Source of the DNA: Bog-756 sp963718405
Lineage (GTDB): Bacteria > Actinomycetota > Acidimicrobiia > Acidimicrobiales > RAAP-2
Reading direction: 5' to 3'
Assembly (NCBI GenBank): GCA_963718405.1
Contig: CAVQYZ010000002.1
Location: forward strand, 1,364,001 to 1,428,000
DNA: 64,000 bases
This document shows positions 33,238 through 42,127 of this stretch, piece by piece. A program made the translations under genes and the position numbers. Numbering within the stretch: the stretch's first letter is position 1; each line of letters opens with the position of its first letter. The notes beneath the pieces are model-generated. The model did not search any database. It was given only the letters and a program-made list of their open reading frames with translations, and was not told the DNA's origin.

Positions 33238-34873
33238 CCGACGCCCCCACCGGAACCGGCATCGGAACCGGCACCGGAACCGGCGAACCGGCACCAGCCC
33301 GGCGGAACCGAACGAGGCGGCAGCACGGGCCATGGCCACCGCCGAAAGCATGGCCGCGGCCTTGTCCCCGCACTCGGCGTTCTCCGAGGCCGGATCGCTG
33401 TCGGCCACGATGCCCGCTCCGGCTTGGACCGAGGCCCGGCCGTCGGGGCCGACGGTCATGGTCCGGATGGCGATGGCCGTGTCCAGATTGCCCGAGAAGT
33501 CGAGATAGCCCACCACGCCCCCGTAGACCCCCCGCTTGGTGGGTTCGAGGTCGTCGATGATCTGCATGGCCCGGACCTTGGGCGCCCCGGACAAGGTCCC
33601 GGCCGGGAGGGTGGCCCGCAGCACGTCGATGGGGGTGCGGCCCGGGGCCAGACGGCCCGACACCTGGGAGGTCAGGTGCATGATGTGGCTGTAGCGCTCG
33701 ACCACCATCATCTCCTCGACCACCTCGGTCCCGAAGGTGACCACCCGCCCCACGTCGTTGCGGGCCAGGTCCACCAGCATCACGTGCTCGGCCACCTCTT
33801 TGGGGTCCTCGACCAGCTCGCCCTCCAGTCGGGCGTCCTCTTCGGGCGTGGCCCCCCGGCGGCGGGATCCGGCGATGGGCCGCGACACCACCGTGCCGTC
33901 CCGGAGCCGCACCATGGGCTCGGGTGACGCGCCGACCACGGTGACCTCGGGGAAGCGCAGGAAGTACAGGTACGGGCTGGGGTTGACCAGGCGCAGCACC
34001 CGGTACACGTCGAAGGGGTCGGCGCCCAACTCGTCGAGGTCGAACCGCTGGGACAGCACCACCTGGAAGATGTCACCGGCGGTCACGTGCTCTTTGGCCG
34101 CCCGCACGGCATCCTCGTAGAGGGCATCGGACATGGTGCGGCGCACGTCGCCAGGGGGACCGGCCCGTTCCGGCAGGGGGCGGGCGGCCTGGTCCACCGG
34201 TCGGAAGCAGTCCGCCACCAGCTGGTCCAGACGGTCCAGCGCCGCCTGGTAGGCGTCGTCGAGCTCGGCAGCTACCCCAGGTCGGGTCGACCACCACGTT
34301 GTCGATGAGCACCACCCGCTGGCGCCAGTGGTCGAAGGCGGCCAACTGCCCGATGACGGCCAGGATGGCGTCGGGCTGGCCCAGATCGTCGGGCGGCGTG
34401 TTGGGGAGGTGCTCGATCTCGCGCACCACGTCGTAGCCCAGGTAGCCCACCAGCCCGGCGTGGAGGGGCGGCAGGTCGGGCAGGTCCGGGGAGTCGAGGG
34501 CGTCGAGGATGGCCTCGAGGGCCGCCAACACCCCTCCGTCCCCGGTGACGCCGTCGCCGGTGAGCCCGTCGAGGTCGAGAGGGCCGTCGGTGGTCACCTG
34601 ACTGCCCCGGGCGGTGATGGTCGAGAGTGGATTGCGGCCCACGAACGAGTACCGGCCCCACCGCTCGCCGCCCTCCACCGACTCCAGCAGGAATCCGGTC
34701 CGGCCGCTGTCGCCGTCCCCCACGATGTGGAGGAAGGCGGCCACCGGGGTCAGGGTGTCGGCCACCAGCTCCCGCCACACCGGCACCACCCGGTGCTTGG
34801 AGGCCAAGGCGTGGAACCCGGGTCGGCCCGGCCCGGTCGACGGCGTCGGCCCGGCGCTGGTCCGGCCGCTCAT
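33238..34873 (-). CDS. trpE: Anthranilate synthase component I (frameshifted, no stop before ygfZ)
   Basis: Makes anthranilate from chorismate with a TrpG partner. The N-terminal part (PVWRELVADTLTPVAAFLHI, SVEGGERWGRYSFVGRNP) reads in one frame; near 34275 the frame changes and the chorismate-binding domain follows: GDIFQVVLSQRF, LRFPEVTVVGASPEPMVRL, SRPIAGSRRRG, MLVDLARNDVGRV, LPAGTLSGAPKVRAMQII and AGAGIVADSDPASEN. The domain ends near 33312; after that the frame continues through CRFR repeats into ygfZ without a stop. The ATG at 34873 would overlap the hisI stop. No trpG or trpD lies in the window. Confidence 0.88.
33250..33292. repeat. 12-bp tandem repeat at the trpE-ygfZ junction
   Basis: GGAACCGGCATC/GGAACCGGCACC units, which read leftward give the CRFRCRFR residues linking TrpE and YgfZ. 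Confidence 0.75.
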
Positions 34874-35252
34874 GGCCCGGTCGGGCGTCGCCGAAGGCGC
34901 GGTAGAAGCAGCTCCGGTTGCCGGTGTGGCAGGCCCCGGCCCCCTCCTGGTCCACCTCCACCAGCAGGGCGTCGCCGTCGCAGTCGTAGCGCACGCTCCG
35001 GACGTACTGACGGTCGCCCGAGGTCTCGCCCTTGCACCAGAACTCGCCCCGGCTCCGGCTCCAGAACCAGGTCCGGCCGGTGTCGAGGGTCCGGCGGAGG
35101 GACTCGGGGTTCATCCAGGCCATCATGAGCACGGCATGGTCAGTGGCGTCCTGGACGATGGCCGCCACCAGTCCGTCGGCGTTGAAGGCGATCTCGTCCA
35201 GCTCGGCCTCGGCGTACTGGATCGGTGTGGCGGTATAGCCGGTGGTGCTCAC
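34870..35252 (-). CDS. hisI: Phosphoribosyl-AMP cyclohydrolase (3' end out of frame)
   Basis: Third step of histidine synthesis. The domain is complete: MMAWMNPESLRRTLDTG, TWFWSRSRGEFWCKGETSG and the metal site VRYDCDGDALLVEVDQ, GACHTGNRSCFYR. The GTG at 35252 follows GAGGGAGAG. The frame as given has no stop until 34272, well inside trpE. A TGA in the next frame at 34870-34872 would overlap the trpE ATG as ATGA, the junction used throughout this operon, so a one-base loss near 34880 is likely and I end the gene there. Confidence 0.87.
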
Positions 35253-35427
35253 GAGGGTCTCTCCCTCTGGTCTTGTCTTCGACTCTGAATCGTCTTCGGT
35301 GTATCGGTCGCAGCTCGGCCGTCCCGCCGCCGGTCCACGGGCCGGGTCAGTTCCGGGGTCGGCTCCGGTGGGACCGTCCGTGCCATCGGGACCTGTCAGG
35401 CCGGACCATCTAGACGTGACATGGTGG

Positions 35428-35799
35428 TCACAGGTACAGGCCGGTCCCGCCGTCGATCCGGGTGGCGGCCACGGCATGGATGTCCCGCTCCCTCAGGATG
35501 ACGTACTCGTCCCCCTGGACCTCGACCTCGAACCGGTCCTCGGGGTTGAACAGCACGTTGTCCCCCACTTTCACCGAGCGGACGTGAGGGCCGATGGCCA
35601 CGGCCTCGGCCCAGGTCAGCCGACGCGACACCTGGGCCGTCGCCGGGATCAAGATGCCCGACCTCGACCGACGCTCACCTTCGGCCTGTCCCACCTGGAC
35701 CAGCACCCGGTCGGCCAGCACCGTGATGGGCAGCTTGGCCGGGTGGCCGTCGCCGTTTTGGCTGGTCGTCGGTACTTCTGGGGTCGTGGTAGCCACCAT
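35428..35799 (-). CDS. GroES-like 10-kDa co-chaperonin
   Basis: Cpn10 fold: PITVLADRVLVQVGQAEGER, SRSGILIPATAQ, WAEAVAIGPHVRSVKVGDNV, VLFNPEDRFEVEVQGDEYVI. 123 residues, about 25 longer than usual because of a Thr/Pro-rich N-terminal extension; the mobile loop region (GERRSRSGILIP) is kept. It sits alone between hisF and hisI, with 90 to 175 bases on each side and no groEL partner, which is an odd place. It may be a second GroES used under special conditions. Confidence 0.85.
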   Translation of the reverse strand: MVATTTPEVPTTSQNGDGHPAKLPITVLADRVLVQVGQAEGERRSRSGILIPATAQVSRRLTWAEAVAIGPHVRSVKVGDNVLFNPEDRFEVEVQGDEYVILRERDIHAVAATRIDGGTGLYL

Positions 35800-35891
35800 C
35801 CAAGGCTACCGCAGCGGTACGGCGGCCCACGCCAGGCGCACGTGTGGCTGCAACGCGGTCGGGGCGGTGCACCTCGTGGTGACGACGGCGG

Positions 35892-36650
35892 TCAGGCCGG
35901 GCGAACTTCGACCCCGGCCGCCTGGAGGTGCTCTTTGGCCTCGGCCACGGTGAACTCGCCCAGGTGGAAGATCGAGGCCGCCAACACCGCTTCGGCTCTC
36001 CCCGATTGGGCCCCTTCCACCAGATGGTCGAGGTTCCCGACCCCACCCGAGGCGATCACCGGGACCGGGCAGCTGTCGGCGACGGTGCGGGTGAGTTCGA
36101 GGTCGAACCCGTCCCTGGTCCCGTCCCGGTCCATCGAGGTGAGGAGGATCTCCCCGGCGCCGATGTCGGCCGATCGCCGGCACCACTCGACGGCGTCGAT
36201 ACCGGTCGGGGTGCGCCCACCGTGGGTGAACACCTCCCACCCTTCGCCGCTCCGACGGGCATCGACCGCCACCACCACACACTGGGTGCCGAACTCCTCG
36301 GCCAGCTCGGCCACCAGCTCGGGCCGATCGACGGCGGCGGTATTGACCCCCACCTTGTCGGCTCCGGCGCGCAACAGCAGCCGGGCATCGTCGACGGAGC
36401 GGATGCCCCCACCCACGGTGAAGGGGATGAACACCGCTTCGGCCGTGCGGGACACCACATCGACCATGGTCTGCCGGTTGTCCGAAGACGCCGTGATGTC
36501 GAGGAACACCAACTCGTCGGCACCTTGGGCGTCGTAACGGCTGGCCAACTCGACCGGGTCCCCGGCATCGAAGAGATCGGTGAACCGGACGCCTTTGACC
36601 ACCCGTCCGGCATCGACGTCCAGGCAGGGGATCACCCGAACCGCGCGCAT
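35892..36650 (-). CDS. hisF: Imidazole glycerol phosphate synthase, cyclase subunit
   Basis: Works with HisH to make the imidazole ring. Half-barrel motifs: RVIPCLDVDAGRVVKGVRF (catalytic Asp), FLDITASSDNR, PFTVGGGIRSVDDARLLL, VVAVDARRSGEGWEVFTHGG, GEILLTSMDRDGTRDGFD (second Asp) and VIASGGVGNLDHLVEG. 252 residues, full length and intact. It overlaps the presumed end of hisA by 19 bases. Confidence 0.96.
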   Translation of the reverse strand: MRAVRVIPCLDVDAGRVVKGVRFTDLFDAGDPVELASRYDAQGADELVFLDITASSDNRQTMVDVVSRTAEAVFIPFTVGGGIRSVDDARLLLRAGADKVGVNTAAVDRPELVAELAEEFGTQCVVVAVDARRSGEGWEVFTHGGRTPTGIDAVEWCRRSADIGAGEILLTSMDRDGTRDGFDLELTRTVADSCPVPVIASGGVGNLDHLVEGAQSGRAEAVLAASIFHLGEFTVAEAKEHLQAAGVEVRPA

Positions 36651-37497
36651 GCTGCCACTCCTTCTTCCACCGTCAGCCGACCATCGACCAGTGCCCTCCC
36701 GGTGATGACGCCGGCCAGGCGCCGCTCCCGACTGTCACCGTCACCTCCGCCGTCACTGACATCTCTACCGGCACCGCCACCGCCACCGTCACCGTCACCG
36801 GCAGCGACCTCCCGTGCCCGCTGCCCTCTCCGACGCCGGGACCGGAACCCGGATCCGGGCCAGGGCCTCCACATCGGCTGCCGACGCCACCCCTCCCGAG
36901 GCGATGACCGGGATGTCTGTCGACGCCAACACCTGGCGCAACCCGTCCACATCGGGACCGGCCAACATGCCGTCCCGGGCGATGGAGGTCACGACCACCG
37001 CAGCCACCCCGGCCCCGTCCAGATCGTCCAGCACCTGGTCGACCGTGCGCCCGCTCCGTTCCTCCCACCCCCGCACCGCCACCTCGGTGGTCCCGTCGGC
37101 TCCGAGGTGGTAGTCGATTCCCACCGCCACCTGCCCCGGAAACTCCCCGGCCAGCGCCCGGGTCAGGTCCAGACCGTCGAGCACCACCGTGCCCAGGACC
37201 ACCCGACGCACCCCTCCGGCCAGCAGCTCCTCGACATCCCGTTTGGTGCGCACCCCACCACCCACCTGCACCGGGACGTCCACGGCGGCGGCGATGGCCA
37301 AGACCGTCGAGCGGTTGACCGGCTCACCGGTGCGGGCGGCATCGAGGTCCACCACGTGCAACCAGCGGGCCCCGGCGGCGGCGAACCGCTCGAGCCAGCT
37401 CCACCGGGTCCCCGTACTCGGACTGGCGGTCGAAGTCCCCCTGGACCAGGCGAACGGCGCCGCCCCCGCGGATGTCGATGGCGGGATAGAGGTCCAT
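36632..37497 (-). CDS. hisA: Phosphoribosylformimino-AICAR ribotide isomerase (two frame changes)
   Basis: Fourth step of histidine synthesis, a (beta/alpha)8 barrel like HisF and TrpF. The start MDLYPAIDIRGGGAVRLVQG (ATG 37497, overlapping the hisH stop) reads in one frame; LHVVDLDAARTGEPVNR onward continues in a second from about 37390, including VQVGGGVRTKRDVEEL and TSIARDGMLAGPD; RRLAGVITGRALVDGRLTVE finishes in a third after about 36840. A Gly/Asp-rich insert from CACCGT-type 6-base repeats (about 36735-36810) interrupts the last helix region. The Asp pair and phosphate loops are present. Whether it also has PriA-like TrpF activity cannot be seen; a separate trpF exists. Confidence 0.87.
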
Positions 37498-38120
37498 CAG
37501 CCCGGCGGGCCGGAGCGGGAGGCGGCACGGACGAAGTTGGCCAGGATGCCCAGGCCGACCGACCCGGACTTCTCCGGGTGGAACTGAGTGCCCCACACCG
37601 CGCCCCGTTCGGCCGATGCCGTGATGGTTCCGCCGTACTCACACGTCGACGAGGTGTCCTCGGTGTGTTCGGGGGCGTAGGAGTGCACGAAGTAGACCCA
37701 GGCCGGATCGGGCAGGCCCCGGAGCAGGCCGTCCGCCGGAGCGGGCCCGGGGTCCAGGATGTTCCACTGCATCTGGGGGTGCTTCACCCCGTTGGGGAGT
37801 CGTCTGACCGTCCCGGAAAGGATGCCGAGGCCGTCTTCCGAAGGGGACTCGTCGGAGCCCTCGTAGAGCAGTTGGAATCCCACGCAGATCCCGAGGAAGG
37901 GAATCCCGCGCTCCACGGCGTGGACGGCGGCCCGGTCCAATCCGCTCGAGCGCAACGCCTGGGCGCAGGGACCGAACGATCCCACCCCCGGGAGCACCAC
38001 GGCGTCGGCCTCGGCGGCGCGATCGGGGTCGTCGATCAGAGCGGCATCGGCACCCAGGTGCTGCAAGGCCTTCTCCGCCGAACGCAGATTCCCGATGCCG
38101 TAGTCGAGGACCGCGATCAA
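37497..38120 (-). CDS. hisH: Imidazole glycerol phosphate synthase, glutaminase subunit
   Basis: Supplies ammonia to HisF. Class I amidotransferase: IAVLDYGIGNLRSAEKAL, VVLPGVGSFGPC, the nucleophile Cys in FLGICVGFQLLYEGS, YFVHSYAPEH, and the His-Glu pair in WGTQFHPEKSG. The family begins at the I of IAVLDYG, so I place the start at the TTG at 38120, although the frame is open to 38213. The stop overlaps the hisA ATG by three bases. Confidence 0.92.
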   Translation of the reverse strand: MIAVLDYGIGNLRSAEKALQHLGADAALIDDPDRAAEADAVVLPGVGSFGPCAQALRSSGLDRAAVHAVERGIPFLGICVGFQLLYEGSDESPSEDGLGILSGTVRRLPNGVKHPQMQWNILDPGPAPADGLLRGLPDPAWVYFVHSYAPEHTEDTSSTCEYGGTITASAERGAVWGTQFHPEKSGSVGLGILANFVRAASRSGPPG

Positions 38121-38160
38121 CGGTCTGCCGCGTGTTGGGCGGCCTCCGGCCGGCCCCAGC

Positions 38161-38784
38161 TCACAGCGTCCCCTTGGTGGACGGGATGCCCCCGCCCTCG
38201 AAGCGCACCGCATCGCGCAAGGCCCGGGCCACGGCCTTGAAGGACGCCTCGATGATGTGGTGGGTGTTCTTCCCCGAGCGCAGCCGGACGTGGAGGGTCA
38301 GCGCCGCCGAGGTGGCGAAGGCCCGCCAGAACTCCTCGGCCAGCTGAGGGTCGAACGGCGGGGTGCCCAGCGCCATGGTGTCCGGGGCGAAGTCGATCTC
38401 ATAGGTGAGGTAGGGCCGACCGGAGAGGTCCAGGGCCACCTCGACCAGCGCCTCATCCAGGGGCACGGCCACCGACCCGAACCGTCGGATGCCTGCTTTG
38501 TCCCCCAGAGCCGCGGCCACCACCTCACCGATGGTGATTCCGACGTCCTCGACGGTGTGATGGGCGTCGACCTCCAGGTCACCGCGGGCCGACACCTCGA
38601 GGTCGAATCCGGCGTGACGACCGAGCTGGCTCACCATGTGGTCGAAGAAGGGCAACCCGGTCGAGACCTCGGTGGCGCCGGTCCCGTCGAGGTCCACCAC
38701 CACGTCGATGGAGGTCTCCTTGGTGGCCCGGTGGATCTCGGCGACCCGAGGGGTCCGGGCCGCGCCCCCGGCGGTGCTCACCAT
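38161..38784 (-). CDS. hisB: Imidazoleglycerol-phosphate dehydratase
   Basis: Manganese-dependent dehydratase. Metal ligands and active-site residues are in LPFFDHMVSQLGRHAGFDLE, DLEVDAHHTVEDVGITIG, LDEALVEVALDLSGRP, VEFW-like EEFWRAFA and GKNTHHIIEASFKAVARAL. 207 residues, monofunctional. An ATG at 38905 that overlaps the hisC stop starts another frame through a repeat tract, so the original N-terminus may have been longer; the ATG at 38784 is the best start in the frame as given. Confidence 0.94.
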   Translation of the reverse strand: MVSTAGGAARTPRVAEIHRATKETSIDVVVDLDGTGATEVSTGLPFFDHMVSQLGRHAGFDLEVSARGDLEVDAHHTVEDVGITIGEVVAAALGDKAGIRRFGSVAVPLDEALVEVALDLSGRPYLTYEIDFAPDTMALGTPPFDPQLAEEFWRAFATSAALTLHVRLRSGKNTHHIIEASFKAVARALRDAVRFEGGGIPSTKGTL

Positions 38785-38789
38785 GGCGT

Positions 38790-38880
38790 GGCCGACGACA
38801 GGGCGGCCGACGACAGGGCGGCCGACACGGGGTGGGCAACGACAGGGCGGCCGACCACGGGGTGGGCAACGACAGGGCGG
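38790..38880. repeat. 15-bp-type tandem repeats between hisC and hisB
   Basis: GGCCGACGACAGGGC units alternate with GGCCGACCACGGGGTGGGCA variants. The tract fills the only sizeable gap in the first half of the his operon. Confidence 0.85.
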
Positions 38881-38901
38881 CGGGAGTTGGACGTGGATCG
38901 C

Positions 38902-40035
38902 TCATCGCAGACTTTCACTCAGCGCGGCCAGGAACCGGTCGTTCTCCTCGGGGAGGCCCACCGTGACCCGGAGGCACCCGGCGAGGCCCGGCCAGCCTGA
39001 GCAGTCTCGCACGAGGACCGACGCCCCGAGAAGTCGTGTCCAGACCTCGACGGCATCGATGGCGGTGGGCCGGAAGAGGATGAAGTTGGCTTCGGAGGGC
39101 CAGGTCTCCACCGGCAGGTCCACCATGGCCGCGGCGATCCGGCCGCGCTCTTCTTTGATCATGGCCACCCGGGCCTCCATCTGGTCCACGTACTGCAGGG
39201 CCAGTTGACCGGCCACCTGCTTGGCCGCGTCGAGGTGGTACGGCAAGATCACCATCTCACAGGCCTGGACCACCTCGGGCGAGCCGACCAGGTAGCCGAG
39301 CCGCAGCCCGGCCAGGGACCACGTCTTGGAGAAGGTCCGGACCACCACCGTGCGGTCCGACCCGGGGGCCCCACTCTTGACCAGATCCACCGCCGAGGTA
39401 CCGGCGAACTGGCCGTAGGCCTCGTCCACCACCACCAGGCCCGGAGCCATCTCCACCACCGCGGCCACCTGGTCGAGGGGCTCGGCCCGACCGGTCGGGT
39501 TGTTGGGCGAGCACAAGAAGGTCATCACCGGCTGGTGGGTTGCCACCACCCGCTTGACCTCGTCCAGGTCCAGCAGGAAGTCGTCGGTGCGGCTGCCGGC
39601 GTGGACCTCGGTCCCGGTGACACGGGCGATGTGGCGGTGGAGGGTGTAGGTCGGTTCGAACAGGGCCACCGACCGCCCCGGCCCGCCGTAGGCCAACAGC
39701 AACGACTGGAGCACCTCGTTGGAACCGTTGGCACAGAAGACCTGTTCGGGTCGGACCCCGTGGCTGTCGGCCAGGGCCTGACGGAGCTCGGTGGCCTCCC
39801 GGTCGGGGTAGCGGTTGAAGTCGATCCCGGACAGAGCCGACTGGAACGCCTCCAGCCACTCGGGGGGCGGGGGCAGCGGGGACTCATTGGTGTTGAGCCG
39901 TACGTCCACCTCGACCTGAGCCGAGTGGTAGCCACTCAGGGCTTCGAGATCGGGGCGGACCGCCGGGATGCCCGGCCCGGCTCCGATCGGCCCCGCTCCG
40001 GTGGGAGCGGCTCCGGCCGCCCCATCCGACGCCAT
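38902..40035 (-). CDS. hisC: Histidinol-phosphate aminotransferase
   Basis: PLP-dependent class I/II aminotransferase. Features: RLNTNESPLPPPP, DFNRYPDREATELRQALA, the cofactor site CANGSNEVLQ, FLCSPNNPTGRAE, VVVDEAYGQF, the PLP Lys in VVRTFSKTWSLAGLRLGYL, and the substrate phosphate Arg in CLRVTVGLPEEN. I use the ATG at 40035, which shares its A with the hisD stop (TGATG); a GTG four codons earlier is possible. A 30-residue Ala/Gly/Pro-rich N-terminal end precedes the enzyme proper. Confidence 0.93.
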   Translation of the reverse strand: MASDGAAGAAPTGAGPIGAGPGIPAVRPDLEALSGYHSAQVEVDVRLNTNESPLPPPPEWLEAFQSALSGIDFNRYPDREATELRQALADSHGVRPEQVFCANGSNEVLQSLLLAYGGPGRSVALFEPTYTLHRHIARVTGTEVHAGSRTDDFLLDLDEVKRVVATHQPVMTFLCSPNNPTGRAEPLDQVAAVVEMAPGLVVVDEAYGQFAGTSAVDLVKSGAPGSDRTVVVRTFSKTWSLAGLRLGYLVGSPEVVQACEMVILPYHLDAAKQVAGQLALQYVDQMEARVAMIKEERGRIAAAMVDLPVETWPSEANFILFRPTAIDAVEVWTRLLGASVLVRDCSGWPGLAGCLRVTVGLPEENDRFLAALSESLR

Positions 40036-41336
40036 CACTTCGGCCACCGCAGGCGCACCGACTCGGCGTGGGCCGGAAGCCCTTCGGTCTCGGCCAGGGT
40101 GACCACGTGGGGTCCCAGGACCTCGAGGGCCTTCTCACTGACGCTCACGGCGTGGATGTGGCGGCGGAAGTCGTCGACCCGGAGGGCGCTGGCGAAGCGG
40201 GCCGTCCGATTGGTGGGGAGCACGTGGTTGGGTCCGGCCAGGTAGTCACCCACGCTGGCCGGCGACCACGGACCCAGAAACACCGCCCCGGCCGAGGAGA
40301 TCAGCGGGAGCAGGGAGAGGGCATTGTCCGTGAGTATCTCGAGGTGCTCGGGCGCCACCACGTTGGCCACGGCACAGGCCTGTTTGGCTCCGTCGACCAG
40401 GACCGCCACACCACCCGCCCCCAACGTGGCTTCGAGGTCGCCACGCCGGGGCGACGCCTGCACCAGACGGTCAACCTCGACGGTCACGGCGTCGGCCACG
40501 GCCTCCGACCAGGTCACCAGCCAGGCCATGCCGTCGGGGCCATGCTCCGCCTGCACCACGAGATCGATGGCGGCCAGCTCGGGCGGTGTCTGGGGGCCGG
40601 CGATCACCACCACTTCGGAGGGCCCGGCGAACGCCGATGCCACACCGACCACCCCGGAAACCTGTCGCTTGGCCTCGGCCACATAGCGGTTGCCCGGGCC
40701 GACGATGACGTCCACGCCCTCGATCGACTCGGTGCCGTAGGCCATGGCGGCGATGGCCTGAGCGCCGCCGACCCGGTAGACCTCGTCGACGCCGGCCACC
40801 GCCGCCGCGGCCAGGGTGGCGTCGTCGATCCGGCCGTCGGGCCCGGGTGGGACACACAGGACGATCTGGTCGACCCCGGCCACCTGGGCCGGCACGGCGC
40901 ACATGAGCACGGTCGACGGGTAACGGGCCCGCCCGCCCGGCGCATAGCAGCCGGCCCGTCGGACCGGTCTCACCAGATGGCGGACCTCGATCCCGCCGGA
41001 CTCGAAGTCGGCGATGGGGGGAGTGCCCGACTCGTGGGCGTGGTACGCCAGGATGCGGTCGTGAGCCACATCGAGGGCCTCTTGGAGCTGGCGAGGCACC
41101 CGGCCCAGGGCGGCCTGGATCTCCTCTTCGGGCACCCGCAGCTCGTCGAGGTCCAACCCGTCGAAGCGCTGGGTGAAGCGACGAACCGCCGAGTCACCCC
41201 CGGACCGCACCTCGGCGAGGATGGTGGCCACGTCGGCTTGGCACTGGTCTCCGTCATCGGCCGGACGCGGAAGTGCCGCCTCCAGCTGGCGGCGCCCACC
41301 GGTGAATCCGCGGAGATCGACGCGACGCAGAGCCAT
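40035..41336 (-). CDS. hisD: Histidinol dehydrogenase
   Basis: Zinc enzyme for the last two steps of histidine synthesis. Motifs: RPVRRAGCYAPGGRARYPST, VIVGPGNRYVAEAKRQV, FAGPSEVVVIAG, LVVQAEHGPDG (zinc ligands Gln and His), VVAPEHLEILTD and LAGPNHVLPTNRTARFASAL. 433 residues, intact. First gene of hisD-hisC-hisB-hisH-hisA-hisF-groES-hisI-trpE-ygfZ. Its promoter should lie in the 246-base gap shared with the divergent small gene. Confidence 0.96.
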   Translation of the reverse strand: MALRRVDLRGFTGGRRQLEAALPRPADDGDQCQADVATILAEVRSGGDSAVRRFTQRFDGLDLDELRVPEEEIQAALGRVPRQLQEALDVAHDRILAYHAHESGTPPIADFESGGIEVRHLVRPVRRAGCYAPGGRARYPSTVLMCAVPAQVAGVDQIVLCVPPGPDGRIDDATLAAAAVAGVDEVYRVGGAQAIAAMAYGTESIEGVDVIVGPGNRYVAEAKRQVSGVVGVASAFAGPSEVVVIAGPQTPPELAAIDLVVQAEHGPDGMAWLVTWSEAVADAVTVEVDRLVQASPRRGDLEATLGAGGVAVLVDGAKQACAVANVVAPEHLEILTDNALSLLPLISSAGAVFLGPWSPASVGDYLAGPNHVLPTNRTARFASALRVDDFRRHIHAVSVSEKALEVLGPHVVTLAETEGLPAHAESVRLRWPK

Positions 41337-41582
41337 AGCCCGTCGATGCTACCGGACCGACAGCGACGCTAGACCCGGGGTTGGCGGCTATCGGCTGAAC
41401 CGACAGGCCACGGCGTGATGCCCCGACACCGGGACCGACACCGGGGCCGCACCCGCCGGGGCCCACCTGCCGGACATCGGGCTCAGCCCACTGATGACGG
41501 ATACGCTCGAAGGGAAGGTGACCTCGGCCCCGAGGCGCCCGGCGGGCGCCCCCAGGTGTTCCCCCAGATTGAGGCGTCGAAG

Positions 41583-41825
41583 ATGACCGACACGGTGCAT
41601 GACTTGGTTCTCGATCTCCTCGAGTGGCTGGGCTCGGGCCCGCGTCCGTACGGTGAGGTCATGGAGGCCTGGCGGACCTCGTGCCCCCGTCTCCCGGTTT
41701 GGGAAGAGGCCAACGATCGGGGTTTCGTCAGGCGCCAACACGTGCCGGGCGTCGGTGCGTTCGTCTCCGTGTCCGACCGCGGGACCGAGCACCTGCGACG
41801 GTCCCGATGTCACGAGCCCGTGTGA
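41583..41825 (+). CDS. Conserved small protein of unknown function
   Basis: 80 residues starting MTDTVHDLVLDLLEWLG. Compact, probably a small winged-helix-like fold: RPYGEVMEAWRTSCPRLPVW, then VRRQHVPGVGAFVSVSDRG. The frame is open further upstream (to 41415), but the ATG at 41583 begins the well-composed part. I think I have seen this family in many bacteria without a known role; no function is claimed. Divergent from hisD. Confidence 0.65.
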   Translation: MTDTVHDLVLDLLEWLGSGPRPYGEVMEAWRTSCPRLPVWEEANDRGFVRRQHVPGVGAFVSVSDRGTEHLRRSRCHEPV

Positions 41826-41926
41826 GCGCCCGCATGCCTGGATGCCGCCTGAGCGCACTCATGTCGCCGCCTTCGTGGTGAGGCGAACGCGCCCTCCCTC
41901 CGGCCCACGGGTGTCATGATCGTCCC

Positions 41927-42127
41927 ATGGCCGCCCGACCCGCAGAACTGTCGTCACTTGCCACCGCCCTCGACGAGCTCACCCGTCGGGTCACCGCCCA
42001 CGCCGACTCCGCCGATGTCGACAAGGATGAGGAGACCGCCCGTGAGCTGTTCGCCATAGAACGCGCCCTCAACAGTGCCAACCGTCGACTGACCCGTCTG
42101 GCCACCACGCTGAGCAAGAGAAAATGA
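41927..42127 (+). CDS. Small helical protein of unknown function
   Basis: 66 residues: LSSLATALDELTRRVTAHAD, a charged middle (DVDKDEETARELFAIE), then ALNSANRRLTRLATTLSKRK. Strongly amphipathic, ending in basic residues. The pattern suggests a two-helix coiled coil. No domain recognised. It is followed by a strong hairpin about 155 bases downstream. Confidence 0.65.
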   Translation: MAARPAELSSLATALDELTRRVTAHADSADVDKDEETARELFAIERALNSANRRLTRLATTLSKRK

